38,351 nucleotides of DNA from Laspinema sp. D2d. Lineage in GTDB: Bacteria > Cyanobacteriota > Cyanobacteriia > Cyanobacteriales > Laspinemataceae. The notes beneath the pieces are model-generated. The model saw only the letters and a list, made by a program, of their open reading frames with translations. It was not told the DNA's origin and did no database searches. Location of the stretch: positions 1 to 38,351 of the forward strand of contig NZ_JAMXFC010000049.1 in the NCBI RefSeq assembly GCF_025370755.1, written 5' to 3'. The translations under genes were made by a program, and so were the position numbers. Shown here piece after piece: positions 24,929 through 33,723 of the stretch. Within the stretch, counting starts at the first letter, position 1. Every line of letters starts with the position of its first letter.

Positions 24929-26185
24929 TTAATCTTTAAGGCGATCGCCAAAATACTCCGCATATAACCGACATCTGGAAGTGCAATCATTGCCCGTCAT
25001 TTTGATTAATCCCATACTCTGTAATTTAAACCCCTGTTCCGCAGGCAAGCGGACTGGATCTACCTGACAAACTACCGCTTTCATGGCTTGGGTGAGAGGT
25101 GGATATTTTTCTAAATTCCACAAATGCCGACGCAAGTGATCCCCATATAATCCCGTTTCCGTTGGTGATTCTTGCACCAATTGAGTCAGGGTCACATCTT
25201 TGCGGGCAATATGATAGAGGGCTAATCGCACTAGATAAGGATGTCCTCCCACTAATTCCATTAATGTTTCCACTTGATTGGTATGCCAGTTGAGATGGTG
25301 TCGTTGGGCTAATTCCCCAACTTGGGCGGGAGTAAATTCGGTTAATTCTATGGGTAATCCAACATTAAAGGGGGATTTGTTCACATCTAAGGGGATGTAA
25401 ACTTCGCTGGAATATACGACAATCAAGCGGAACTGTTTCCAAATATCTCGCCGTTTAGCCTCTTCATGTAGCGATCGCAATAAGCCAAAAAAGTCATCGG
25501 CAATCTCCGGAAATTCAAATAGGCGATCGACTTCATCTAATCCTAGGGTTAAGGGTCCGTTTAGTTCGGGGAGTAAATATTGCTCAAAATAAGCCTTGCA
25601 ACTTTGGTTACTACCGATCGCCTCGGCTAATTGAGAATACTTTGCCAATCGGTCTAAATCTAATCGGTCCAACTCCAAGCTAACGCTGGCATAAAACCAC
25701 TGTAAGAATGTATTTAAACTGCTAAAGACGCGGCGATCGGCAAGCTGTAAACTCACCGCTACAGTTTGCGCACCTTCTTGTTCTGCATGATGAAGAATCC
25801 GGGCCATTAATGAGGTTTTTCCCATTTGTCGGGGGGCTTTAATGCGGATTAATGCCCCCGGTTGAGTGATAGTTTCATAACAACGAGATTCAATCGGAGG
25901 GCGATTCATATAAAAGGTAGAAGCAATTTCTACTTGTCCTTCCGGCAATTCCGGCGGGGCGACGGGAAGCGGAATCTCCCAGGCGATCGCCTGTTTTGGA
26001 GGAGTCAAGGTTAGCCCAGGTATTGCCCAAGGATAGCCGGAACCCAGAGAAGTCCGCCCTTCCTCCAAAATCGCAATTAAGTCAGAAATTAGTGGGTTTG
26101 TATCCCCTTCATCCCGCCATTGCCACACTTGAATTCCTGTTAACAACTGCTGCAATTCAAAGGGTAAATAAGGGGCGGTATTCAC
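24929..26185 (-). CDS. AAA-like domain (STAND-type) NTPase, C-terminal part of a split HTH-TIR-AAA protein
   Basis: 418 residues. The core is a cyanobacterial AAA-like (AAA_35-type) P-loop NTPase: the lead-in YMNRPPIESRCYETITQPGA, Walker A APRQMGKTSL (117-126), Walker B LTLGLDEVD (about 213-221), sensor region IVVYSSEVYIPLD and the family motif GHPYLVRLALYHIA, ending with a winged-helix-like domain. In related proteins this ATPase is the C-terminal part of one chain with an N-terminal HTH and TIR-like domain. Here the upstream part is a separate frame (26182-26724) overlapping the GTG start (GTGA). In the frame of this gene the homologous reading continues upstream to about 26221 (GILPIYFAVNTAPYLPF). 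A -1 frameshift near 26182-26221 therefore splits what is elsewhere one gene. Signal-dependent switching or defence is inferred from family. Confidence 0.82.
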   Translation of the reverse strand: MNTAPYLPFELQQLLTGIQVWQWRDEGDTNPLISDLIAILEEGRTSLGSGYPWAIPGLTLTPPKQAIAWEIPLPVAPPELPEGQVEIASTFYMNRPPIESRCYETITQPGALIRIKAPRQMGKTSLMARILHHAEQEGAQTVAVSLQLADRRVFSSLNTFLQWFYASVSLELDRLDLDRLAKYSQLAEAIGSNQSCKAYFEQYLLPELNGPLTLGLDEVDRLFEFPEIADDFFGLLRSLHEEAKRRDIWKQFRLIVVYSSEVYIPLDVNKSPFNVGLPIELTEFTPAQVGELAQRHHLNWHTNQVETLMELVGGHPYLVRLALYHIARKDVTLTQLVQESPTETGLYGDHLRRHLWNLEKYPPLTQAMKAVVCQVDPVRLPAEQGFKLQSMGLIKMTGNDCTSRCRLYAEYFGDRLKD

Positions 26186-26724
26186 AGCGAAATAAATGGG
26201 TAAAATGCCAGCTTTGGTGGGTTAATATTCTGCAATTCCCGCGCTTGCCTGACCTGTTCTAAGACTAATTCGCTCATCACCGTCCCGGGAGATAAGAGTA
26301 AAAGTAAATAATCAAAGGGTTCCAGGGGGAGAGTATAGTCTTGCAGAGAAGTTTTTCCGTTCAAGGTTGATTGAGGGAAAACTACCTCATGACCGGCAGT
26401 GCTCAACGCATGGTAAAATTGAAGGGGGAGAACCGAAGAATTAGAGCGATCGCTAATTAAAATTTTCCAAGCATGGGGAGATTCCGGTAGGGGTAAAGAG
26501 TTATCTTCAAAATCTGCAATATCCCGCCATTCTCGCGCTAAAACCCGACAAAGTTCGATAAAATTCGCAAAATCGACGGGTTTACCATTCAGGAAATTAC
26601 TGACTGTGGATTGGGCGAACCCTAACTCTTCTGCCAAGATTTTTTGACTGGGAAACCCATGACGTAATAACGAGGATTTGAGGTTAGAAATACAGGAAGG
26701 ACGGACTTTAAGCGATCGGGGCAT
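26182..26724 (-). CDS. HTH (XRE-like) and TIR-like domain protein, N-terminal part of a split STAND protein
   Basis: 180 residues. The N-terminus MPRSLKVRPSCI with the HTH GFPSQKILAEELGFAQSTVSNFLNGKPVDF (spanning about 23-52) is the stereotyped leader of cyanobacterial STAND ATPases. Residues 85-165 resemble a TIR/SEFIR-like fold: first strand WKILISDRS, helix FYHALSTAGHEVVFP, then FDYLLLLLSPGTVMSELVLEQVRQA. After ARELQNINPP the family reading jumps to the -1 frame and runs into the AAA gene; in its own frame this protein ends KLAFYPFISL. Either the two halves are translated separately through the GTGA overlap, or this is a frameshift mutation or recoding site. The promoter lies in the divergent 180-nt gap shared with the gene at 26906. 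Confidence 0.75.
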   Translation of the reverse strand: MPRSLKVRPSCISNLKSSLLRHGFPSQKILAEELGFAQSTVSNFLNGKPVDFANFIELCRVLAREWRDIADFEDNSLPLPESPHAWKILISDRSNSSVLPLQFYHALSTAGHEVVFPQSTLNGKTSLQDYTLPLEPFDYLLLLLSPGTVMSELVLEQVRQARELQNINPPKLAFYPFISL

Positions 26725-26775
26725 AATGGCGACAACCAGAAGACACCATCCTGATTTTAAACGCCAGTGTTCCTA

Positions 26776-26843
26776 AAGTCGATGAGAACTCGATAAAGTC
26801 TCAAATAACTCAGAGGGCTACTCGCAAAGGGAATCCCTAGAAT
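26776..26843 (+). promoter_or_regulatory. Iterated AACTC-box promoter of the membrane protein gene (copy A)
   Basis: Four boxes, AAGTC, AACTC, GTCTC-type and AACTC, begin at 26776 with steps of 11, 11 and 9 nt. The last box (26807-26811) is followed 26 nt later by the -10 TAGAAT (26838-26843). The same arrangement recurs before the NfeD gene (copy B). The period of about 11 nt suits tandem binding of an OmpR-type regulator along one helix face. Confidence 0.5.
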
Positions 26844-26905
26844 GAAAGACAGTACAGCCCAAGAGGACGGTTCCCCTCTGTGAGATCAAAGAACAGGTAC
26901 ATGAG

Positions 26906-27409
26906 ATGATTGTTGTTGAAAAAACCGCAACTCAATTAAAACTCCGACATCGCCCTTATTTCGTCTGGCTAATTGCCAGTAGTTTGATCCTCGGACTGCC
27001 GTTTTTGGTGTTGGTAGTTGGTTCTTTGTTAACCTGGATTTTTCATCTGTGGTGGATACCGTTACTGTTCTTGTTAACCATTGCGATTGGAAATTTTACC
27101 CTCGTTTGCTGGGGATCTGTGGTAACTTGTACCCTAGATAAACAGTGCGATCGCCTGATTCTCAAGTACCATCGAGGGATTTTTTCTAAACAAATCGAAT
27201 ATTCTCTTGCTGAGATCCGGGATGTTTTAATAGAATCTCGCCGGTGGGACGGAGATATTCCCCTAGACTTTCAGATTGTTTTCTTTTTAAAAAATGATGA
27301 ATTTCTCCCGTTAGAGGGGGTGAGTTCCACTTGGCAAACTCATCAAGAAACTGCCCATCTTATTCGCGCTTTTTTAGGTTTACCCCAGCCCAATTTATTC
27401 AAAGGATAA
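26906..27409 (+). CDS. Hypothetical membrane protein, two N-terminal membrane spans
   Basis: 167 residues. Two hydrophobic hairpin segments (about 20-45 and 48-72: VWLIASSLILGLPFLVLVVG and WWIPLLFLLTIAIGNFTLV) are followed by a soluble beta-rich domain with RLILKYHRGIFSKQIEYSLAEI, similar in style to bacterial PH-like or 'photosystem assembly/YcxB-like' membrane-anchored domains. No enzyme motif is seen. The family is not recognised with confidence. The gene diverges from the HTH-TIR gene and has a promoter with the same box array as the NfeD gene at 28702, which ties it to that operon. Confidence 0.75.
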   Translation: MIVVEKTATQLKLRHRPYFVWLIASSLILGLPFLVLVVGSLLTWIFHLWWIPLLFLLTIAIGNFTLVCWGSVVTCTLDKQCDRLILKYHRGIFSKQIEYSLAEIRDVLIESRRWDGDIPLDFQIVFFLKNDEFLPLEGVSSTWQTHQETAHLIRAFLGLPQPNLFKG

Positions 27410-27543
27410 AAAGTAGGGGTTATGAGGGATTCAACGTCATAACTTTAGTCAGGTCCGGCGGTATGCTAGACAGCGATTCCAACCTCCTGGAGTAGTTGCT
27501 TAAAGAAAATTAAATATTTTAGGAGAATTAGCACCTGAATTTT

Positions 27544-27552
27544 CTGATATAA
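27544..27552 (+). promoter_or_regulatory. Extended -10 promoter of the PstS-like gene
   Basis: TGATATAAT (TGnTATAAT) 32 nt before the ATG at 27585. The -35 region is poor, as is common with an extended -10. The AACTC boxes of the neighbouring promoters are not repeated here. Confidence 0.5.
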
Positions 27553-27584
27553 TAAACTCAAAAAAATGGGTCAATTAGAAATCG

Positions 27585-28598
27585 ATGTCTGCAAAAAAAG
27601 AAACAACCATACTAATTATAGCCCTAGTAATCGCCCTTGGGTTGATGGGTGCCTCTGTCTGGTGGCTAACGAAAGAGTTAGATGGGGGAATAAGGGTCTT
27701 GACGGACTCAGAAAATCCTACCCCGTCCCAGGGAATTGTTAATCCTGAAGGAGAATCTTACCCCGAAACTCTAGCAGAAGTCCAGAACGTTCCTAGAGGA
27801 TTATTTAGTCATGGCGGGAGTACCACTTGGGTATCCATTCGAGTTGCCGTAGACCCCGCAATTCAAACAGTTTGGCCGCAATTTCAACTCCGCTATACTG
27901 ACCCCCTCAGAGGTGCACCGAGTTCGGGAACCGGGATTCAAATGTTATTAGATAATCAACTCACTTTTGCAATGTCGGCGAGACCCATTTCCGATGGGGA
28001 ATATCAAAAAGCCCGGGATAGAGGATTTACTCTGAAAGAAATTCCGGTCGCCATTGATGGAATTGCGATCGTGGTTCATCCCTCATTACCCATTTCTGGA
28101 ATCACAATCGAGCAATTTGATGGGATTTATGCGGGAGAAATTACCAATTGGAATCAAGTGGGTGGACCGGATTTAAAAATTCAACCCTACGGCAAAATCG
28201 ACCGAGACCCTGCCGATTCCAACATTATTTTAACCGCCACAACTACTGAAGCATTAAGGGGAGTCGGTTCAAATCCCGGGGGAATTTATTGGGCTTCTGC
28301 ACCCTTGCTGGTGTCTCAATGTATGGTAAAACCCTTACCTGTGGGACGGACTGCTAATAACTTTGTCGCGCCTTATAAATTGCCCTTTGTTCCCGTGTCG
28401 GAATGTCCTCAGCGGCGCAATGAAGTCAATTTAGATGTATTTAGAACGGGGGAATATCCTTGGAGTCGGCGATTGGTGGTTGTGGTGAAAGAAAATGGGC
28501 AAATTGACCAACAAGCGGGGGAGACTTATGCCAAATTTTTGTTAACCGAACAGGGACAAGAATTAATTAGGAAAGCGGGATTTGTGAGTTTACGCTAA
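27585..28598 (+). CDS. Membrane-anchored PstS-like phosphate-binding-family protein
   Basis: 337 residues: an uncleaved N-terminal membrane helix (about 8-28, TILIIALVIALGLMGASVWW), a linker, and a periplasmic-binding-protein domain of the PstS/PBP-like type. Typical elements are the first loop SHGGSTTW, SGTGIQMLLDNQ, TFAMSARPIS, VHPSLPISGITIEQFDGIYAGEITNWNQVGG and a C-terminal TYAKFLLTEQGQELIRKAGFV. No pstCAB transporter genes lie nearby, so it is an orphan binding protein. It may sense or deliver phosphate, or bind another oxyanion. The lead-in GGST resembles the phosphate-contacting loop but differs from the canonical one. Single gene with its own extended -10. Confidence 0.85.
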   Translation: MSAKKETTILIIALVIALGLMGASVWWLTKELDGGIRVLTDSENPTPSQGIVNPEGESYPETLAEVQNVPRGLFSHGGSTTWVSIRVAVDPAIQTVWPQFQLRYTDPLRGAPSSGTGIQMLLDNQLTFAMSARPISDGEYQKARDRGFTLKEIPVAIDGIAIVVHPSLPISGITIEQFDGIYAGEITNWNQVGGPDLKIQPYGKIDRDPADSNIILTATTTEALRGVGSNPGGIYWASAPLLVSQCMVKPLPVGRTANNFVAPYKLPFVPVSECPQRRNEVNLDVFRTGEYPWSRRLVVVVKENGQIDQQAGETYAKFLLTEQGQELIRKAGFVSLR

Positions 28599-28603
28599 AA
28601 CCG

Positions 28604-28671
28604 AAGTCGATAGAAACTCGAAGAGAACTCAAACAACTCAGTGTGGATCTCAGTTCATCCCCGGATGTAAT
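28604..28671 (+). promoter_or_regulatory. Iterated AACTC-box promoter of the NfeD-SPFH operon (copy B)
   Basis: Boxes AAGTC, AACTC, AACTC and AACTC begin at 28604 with the 11/11/9-nt steps of copy A. They are followed 26 nt after the last box (28635-28639) by TGTAAT (28666-28671). Sequence similarity to copy A also extends past the -10 (AATGA..AAGACAG). Confidence 0.5.
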
Positions 28672-28701
28672 GAGAAAGACAGCGAATCGAGTTCGGAGGA
28701 A

Positions 28702-29265
28702 ATGCCAGTGGTAACCGATTTTTCTGCGATCGCCCTACTAACCATGCCGATACAGAGTGCAACAATGAGTCTATATGCTTTGTTGCCGATGCCTGTAAGT
28801 CCCCCTAGCTGGTTAAGGCCCCTATTTTGGGGGGTAACGGGTGTGAGCTTTTGTGCGATTGAGTTAGTAGTCCGAAAATATTTTGGTCATAAATATAAGG
28901 CGATCGCCTTAAGTATGGGAATTACAGCCCTGATTATGGTTCTGGGGTTCTCCTGGGTACTGATGGTGGTTCGGTTTAAGTGGCAGGTTCTGTATTGGAT
29001 GGGATTATCTACGGTTTCGGTGATTTGGTTACGTCCAATGTTTATCCAAGGCAAAAGGGCGATCGCCGTTCCGGATGCAACCGAAGCGAAAACCCTATCC
29101 CCTATCTTACCCGGGGAAGTCGGGCGAGTCCTCTATGAAGGCAGTTCCTGGCCCGCACAATGTGATGTTCGGGACTTGGCGATCGCCGCCAACCAAAAAG
29201 TGTACGTCTTACGCTGCGAAGGCAACACCCTCATCGTCATTCCTCAACAGCTTTTTCATTCTTAG
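28702..29265 (+). CDS. NfeD-like membrane protein
   Basis: 187 residues. The N-terminal half has two to three hydrophobic spans (about 35-55, 68-90 and 96-110). The C-terminal domain has the NfeD OB-fold pattern GEVGRVLYEGSSWPAQCD (about 139-156), IAANQKVYVLRCEGNTLIVIP (161-181). NfeD proteins partner with SPFH/stomatin proteins in membrane microdomains and quality control, and the gene directly downstream encodes such a protein, 51 nt away. The truncated NfeD type (without the ClpP-like protease domain) is the one usually paired with stomatins. The ATG at 28702 follows GGAGGAA at ideal spacing. Its promoter carries the shared AACTC box array. Confidence 0.85.
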   Translation: MPVVTDFSAIALLTMPIQSATMSLYALLPMPVSPPSWLRPLFWGVTGVSFCAIELVVRKYFGHKYKAIALSMGITALIMVLGFSWVLMVVRFKWQVLYWMGLSTVSVIWLRPMFIQGKRAIAVPDATEAKTLSPILPGEVGRVLYEGSSWPAQCDVRDLAIAANQKVYVLRCEGNTLIVIPQQLFHS

Positions 29266-29316
29266 GCTTTATACATTTCGTTCATCCCTTCAGTTCAACC
29301 CATCAGGAGTTTTATC

Positions 29317-30252
29317 ATGTACGAAACCTTATTTTTCATTTTTCTCGCCGTAACCGGAACCTCTTTAGCTGGTAGCGTTAAAATTATCAAACAAGGGGAT
29401 GAGGCTTTAGTGGAAACCCTGGGTAAATATGATGGCAAAAAACTCAAACCCGGACTCAATTTTATGATTCCGTTTCTGGAACAAGTCGCCTATCAAGAAA
29501 CCAATCGCGAACAATTTCTGGATATTCAGCCTCAAACCTGTATGACCCGGGATAACGTTTTAATTAGCGTAGATGCCGTGGTTTATTGGCGGATTTTAAA
29601 CATTGAAAAAGCTTATTATAAGGTCAAGAACCTTCAGTCTGCAATGGTCACTTTGGTTACCACCTTAATTCGCTCAGAAATGAGCAAATTAAAACTAGAA
29701 CAAACCTTTATGGCCCGTAGTGATGTGAATGAATTACTATTACAGCAACTCGATATCGCTACAGAACCTTGGGGAATCAAAGTTACCCGAGTCGAATTGC
29801 GGGATATTATTCCTTCTTTATCCGTGCGAGAAGCGATGGAATTGCAGATGTCATCGGAACGGAAAAAACAAGCAGCAATTCTCACTTCAGAAGGACAACG
29901 AGAAGCAGCGATTAATAATGCCAAAGGGGAAGCAGAGGCCCGAATTTTACAAGCAAAAGCAAGGCAGCAAGCGGCACTTTTGCAAGCAGAAGCGCAACAA
30001 CAGCAACAAGTGCTGAATGCTAAAGGCACTGCCGAAGCCGTTTCCACTCTCGCCAAAACCCTAGAATCTGACCCCTACGCTACGGAAGCGATGCAATTTT
30101 TATTAGCTCAAACTTATCTGGATATATCCCTCAAAATGGGTGGGGAGGGAAAAGGAACTATCCCCGACCCCCGTCAAATTCCAGCCACCTTAGACGGGGT
30201 GCGATCGCTCGTCTCTCAGCAGAGTAATGGCAAAATTAAGCACTTGTCTTGA
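29317..30252 (+). CDS. SPFH/band 7 (stomatin/paraslipin-like) protein
   Basis: 311 residues: an N-terminal membrane anchor (about 1-22), an SPFH domain (about 25-180, with the conserved [18 protein letters not shown] and [17 protein letters not shown]), and a long Ala/Glu/Gln-rich coiled coil (about 180-260, with [19 protein letters not shown]) ending in a short tail. Stomatin-type proteins oligomerise at membranes and organise microdomains or regulate proteases and channels. AGGAG lies 7 nt before the ATG. It forms a two-gene unit with the NfeD-like gene, the classical NfeD-stomatin pairing. Confidence 0.93.
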   Translation: MYETLFFIFLAVTGTSLAGSVKIIKQGDEALVETLGKYDGKKLKPGLNFMIPFLEQVAYQETNREQFLDIQPQTCMTRDNVLISVDAVVYWRILNIEKAYYKVKNLQSAMVTLVTTLIRSEMSKLKLEQTFMARSDVNELLLQQLDIATEPWGIKVTRVELRDIIPSLSVREAMELQMSSERKKQAAILTSEGQREAAINNAKGEAEARILQAKARQQAALLQAEAQQQQQVLNAKGTAEAVSTLAKTLESDPYATEAMQFLLAQTYLDISLKMGGEGKGTIPDPRQIPATLDGVRSLVSQQSNGKIKHLS

Positions 30253-30362
30253 CAAGTCTAAAAGTTGGGATAGAATCGGGAGAATTAGGGGTAAAACTAT
30301 CCTTAATTCTCTGATTTGGTTTTCTGTTGTTCCCTCAGTTTCAATTTGGAGTAGATCGAACC

Positions 30363-30944
30363 ATGAGTGACCCAATGGCTAAGGGTGATGATTCAATCTG
30401 GGATAAAGGATTAGGCTACTTAATTTTGTTGGGATTAATGGGGGTTGTATTCATTTTTTTCTTATCTACAGATTCTTCTAACGTGAATCGATCCAAATCT
30501 GTGGAATCCCGCCATAGCGTAGGGGCGATGAACCGAGGTCAACAGGCTTATTTTTTAGAGCATGATAGGTTTGCAAAGTCTTTAGAAGCCTTAGAAATAG
30601 GGATTCGTTCCCCAACCCAAAACTATCGCTGTTCTACCCAAATTTTAGACCATGCTGCCTTTCAATATGGGATATCCCTTCACCCCCAGGTTTTTAAACG
30701 CAAACCGGGTAAAATTTGGGGGATTTTTCCTCGTCGAGGCAAGGAATATGCACTCCCTAGCTATTTAGGTATAGTTTGGGTAAAGCCTCATCCAACTGCT
30801 GATTCTGATGAAATGAAAAGCGATATCGACCTGTTTTCTATCTTGTGTGAAAGCACCTACCCCTATGTACTGGAAGAAGGTTTCCAGCCTGGTTTTCACA
30901 ATGGTGATTTTCACTGCCCTCAAGGAATGAAAGTTGTGAATTAA
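30363..30944 (+). CDS. Type IV pilin-like G/H family protein
   Basis: 193 residues from the ATG at 30363. One hydrophobic segment (about 17-37, GLGYLILLGLMGVVFIFFL) is followed by the diagnostic SRHSVGAMNRGQQAYFLEHDRFAKSLEALEIGI of cyanobacterial 'type IV pilin-like G and H' proteins and the NYRCSTQ motif. A long polybasic insert (KRKPGKIWGIFPRRGKEY) and a C-terminal Cys pair (ILCES, FHCPQG) are present. The N-terminus lacks a classic prepilin cleavage site GFTLIE, so it is a pilin-like membrane-anchored protein rather than a proven pilus subunit. A TTG at 30327 is in frame but has no Shine-Dalgarno. The following gene starts 22 nt after the stop, so the two are probably cotranscribed. Confidence 0.85.
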   Translation: MSDPMAKGDDSIWDKGLGYLILLGLMGVVFIFFLSTDSSNVNRSKSVESRHSVGAMNRGQQAYFLEHDRFAKSLEALEIGIRSPTQNYRCSTQILDHAAFQYGISLHPQVFKRKPGKIWGIFPRRGKEYALPSYLGIVWVKPHPTADSDEMKSDIDLFSILCESTYPYVLEEGFQPGFHNGDFHCPQGMKVVN

Positions 30945-30965
30945 AATTCCTCAAACCCAATTCTT

Positions 30966-33614
30966 ATGAATGATACAATTTATCAGTATCAAGTCGGAGG
31001 AAGTCTGCCGCAATTTTCCCCCACTTATGTGATCCGAAAAGCAGACCATGATTTATTTAACAAGCTAAAATCTAGCGAGTTTTGTTATGTCCTTAATTCG
31101 CGGCAGATGGGAAAATCTAGCTTGCTGGTGCGAACCGTTCAGCGTCTAACGGCTGATGGAGTTGCCTGTGCCACAATTGATATTTCTGACATTGGTAGTA
31201 AACAGATTTCTCTCGAACAATGGTATGGAGGGGTTGCCTATAAACTCACCAGCAATTTTAATTTATTAGATGCTTTGGAGTTTATGACTTGGTGGCAGGA
31301 CCGGGAGTCTATTTCTCCGGTTCATCGGTTGGGTGAACTCATTGAAACGGTGTTATTGCGTCAAGTTTTTCAGCGGATTGTGATTTTTATTGATGAAATT
31401 GATAGTATTTTGAGTGTTAATGAATCTTTGGAAGACTTTTTTGCTTTAATTCGGTCTTGTTATAATAAGCGATCGCAAAATTCAGAGTACGATCGCCTAA
31501 CTTTTGCCCTCTTGGGAGTTGCCACCCCCTCGGATTTAATTAGCGATCGCACTCGTACCCCCTTTAATATCGGCCATGCTATTGATTTATCCGGCTTTCA
31601 ACTCCATGAAGTTCATCCGTTACTGGGGGGATTAGCTGATATTTTGGCTAATCCCCAAGAGGTCCTCCAACAGATTCTCTATTGGACCGGGGGACAACCT
31701 TTTTTAACTCAAAAATTATGTCAATTGGTTCTTGCCTCGGGAAAAATGAACCCCGAATTTTTACCCCAGTTAGGGAATGAAGCGGAATGGGTTGAACAGT
31801 TAATTAAAACCGAAATCATTTACAATTGGGAATCTCGGGACGAACCGGCACATTTGCGAACGGTCCGCGATCGCCTCCTGAGAAACCCCCAGCGGGCCAG
31901 CCGTTTATTGGGATGCTATCAAAAACTCTTACAATTCAAAGCAATTCCCCCCGATGATAGCCTCGAACAAACTGAATTACGCTTATCGGGCTTAGTCCGA
32001 ATCGTAGACGGAAACTTAATCATTAGTAATCCTATCTATGCCGCCATTTTCAACCCCCATTGGGTGGAAAAATCTTTATTTGATTTACGTCCTTATGCTG
32101 AAGCATTGGAAGCTTGGTTACAATCCAACTGTCAGGATACTTCTCGCTTACTGAGAGGAAAAGCCTTACAAGATGCTGGTGAATGGGCCAAAGGGAAAAA
32201 TTTGAGCGATCGCGATTATCAATTTTTAGCTGCCAGTCAAGAAGCAGAATTCAGTGAATTTCGCAAAAATGCGGAACAAACTGAATTCAAAATTCAGCAA
32301 CTTTATCGAGAAAAACAATTATTAGAAGAACTTACTCAAGAACAAAACCTCCGGGAAATCAGTGATGCCAAACTTCAAGAGTATCGGGACAACTTATCCC
32401 AACGAATCATCGGAGTAAGTGGCGCATTGATTGCTATTTTTTCCTTTCTAATTGGCGTGTTTGGGGTCAACAACTCCATTGACAAAGCCCATACTAAACT
32501 TAATGGCACGGCCTTACTCTCTCAAGCCCTAATTACCGAAAATAAACCGGAATTTGCCCTGATAGAAAGCCTGGAAGCCGCCCAACAACTCAATGCCTTT
32601 ATTGGCGTCAACTCCGCAACTCAGTTCCGCGTCGCCCTAGGGTTACATCAGGCTATCTATAATTTCATCGAACCCGATCGCCTTCTCCTTCCTCACCCAG
32701 CGATCGCCCTGGAATTTACCCCCAATCATCAGGGATTTGTCACAGCGACTCCTCATACCGTTACCCTCTGGAATCGCGATCACACCCTTGCCTTGAATTT
32801 ATCCAAGATTTCCGGTCCAATCCACCGGATTGCTATCAGTCCTAATCGCCAACTCATCGCAGTCACTATCCCAAATCATCCCCTGCAATTCTGGACAACA
32901 ACCGGAGAAAAATTACCCTTAACCCTCCCTCATTCTCATCCGATCACCGATGTGAGTTTTAGTTCCAAAGCAAAGTCAGTCGCCACCGCAGAAGAAAACA
33001 CCGTAAAAATTTGGCGGGTCAAAGATGGAAAATTGCTGCAAACCTGGAGAGGATATCCGGATCAAGTTTTATCCGTGATGTTTTCACCCAATGGTAAAAC
33101 CCTCGCCTCTGCTAGTAGCGATCAGCGGATATTTGTGCGAAAAACTAGCGACGGTAAATTAATTCATATTCTCGAAGGACATCGCGATCGCATCGTTGCT
33201 ATTCGCTTCAGTCCCGATGGTCAATTATTAGCCTCCGCCAGTAATGATAGAACCGTTAGACTCTGGCGAGAAAGTGATGGTAAACTATTAAGTATTCTGC
33301 AACATTCCAGCCCCGTCACTAGCCTCAATTTCCATCCCAATTCCCAAACCCTTGCCACCGGAACTGCTGATGGGACCGTTAATCTCTGGAACCGAGATGG
33401 CAGCTTTCTCACGCCCTTACGCGGACATCAAAAAGCTATCACTCATGTATCCTGGTCTCCAGAAGGGGGAGAATTAGCCTCCACCAGTGACGATGGAACG
33501 GCGATCATTTGGAACCTGGAACTGGAGGATTTAGTGCATCAGGGTTGCCAGTTATGGCGCGATCGCTCAATTTCCCATCCCCTCACCCCAACCCTCCTCA
33601 AACGCTGTTCTTAA
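30966..33614 (+). CDS. AAA-like STAND NTPase with transmembrane segment and WD40 repeats
   Basis: 882 residues. Order: AAA-like NTPase (about 1-340; the YQVGGSLP lead-in, Walker A NSRQMGKSSLL at 44-54, Walker B IVIFIDEID near 138-146, GGQPFLTQKLC), a winged-helix-like region, a charged coiled coil (about 420-480), one membrane helix (about 487-507, VSGALIAIFSFLIGVFGV), a helical linker, and C-terminal WD40 repeats (about 570-865), several with the strand motif FSPDGQLLASASNDRTVRLW. This is the typical cyanobacterial AAA-like/WD40 signalling protein. The WD40 propeller would sense a ligand and the NTPase would switch state; the membrane helix suggests action at the plasma membrane. The effector is unknown. 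It follows the pilin-like gene by 22 nt. Confidence 0.9.
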   Translation: MNDTIYQYQVGGSLPQFSPTYVIRKADHDLFNKLKSSEFCYVLNSRQMGKSSLLVRTVQRLTADGVACATIDISDIGSKQISLEQWYGGVAYKLTSNFNLLDALEFMTWWQDRESISPVHRLGELIETVLLRQVFQRIVIFIDEIDSILSVNESLEDFFALIRSCYNKRSQNSEYDRLTFALLGVATPSDLISDRTRTPFNIGHAIDLSGFQLHEVHPLLGGLADILANPQEVLQQILYWTGGQPFLTQKLCQLVLASGKMNPEFLPQLGNEAEWVEQLIKTEIIYNWESRDEPAHLRTVRDRLLRNPQRASRLLGCYQKLLQFKAIPPDDSLEQTELRLSGLVRIVDGNLIISNPIYAAIFNPHWVEKSLFDLRPYAEALEAWLQSNCQDTSRLLRGKALQDAGEWAKGKNLSDRDYQFLAASQEAEFSEFRKNAEQTEFKIQQLYREKQLLEELTQEQNLREISDAKLQEYRDNLSQRIIGVSGALIAIFSFLIGVFGVNNSIDKAHTKLNGTALLSQALITENKPEFALIESLEAAQQLNAFIGVNSATQFRVALGLHQAIYNFIEPDRLLLPHPAIALEFTPNHQGFVTATPHTVTLWNRDHTLALNLSKISGPIHRIAISPNRQLIAVTIPNHPLQFWTTTGEKLPLTLPHSHPITDVSFSSKAKSVATAEENTVKIWRVKDGKLLQTWRGYPDQVLSVMFSPNGKTLASASSDQRIFVRKTSDGKLIHILEGHRDRIVAIRFSPDGQLLASASNDRTVRLWRESDGKLLSILQHSSPVTSLNFHPNSQTLATGTADGTVNLWNRDGSFLTPLRGHQKAITHVSWSPEGGELASTSDDGTAIIWNLELEDLVHQGCQLWRDRSISHPLTPTLLKRCS

Positions 33615-33723
33615 GGGCAACGCCAACCCCTCGCCCATTTAATGCTAAAATTTGCGATGACCTGCACTCTAGGGAACCCCTGGTCAATCCCATTTAACCC
33701 CTAACCCCTGATAGCGACCGCCA

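Noticed and set aside
29634-30056. Minus-strand open frame inside the SPFH gene, rich in Cys, Ala and Ser.
   Set aside because: It is the reverse reading of the Ala/Gln-rich coiled coil; low complexity explains its openness.
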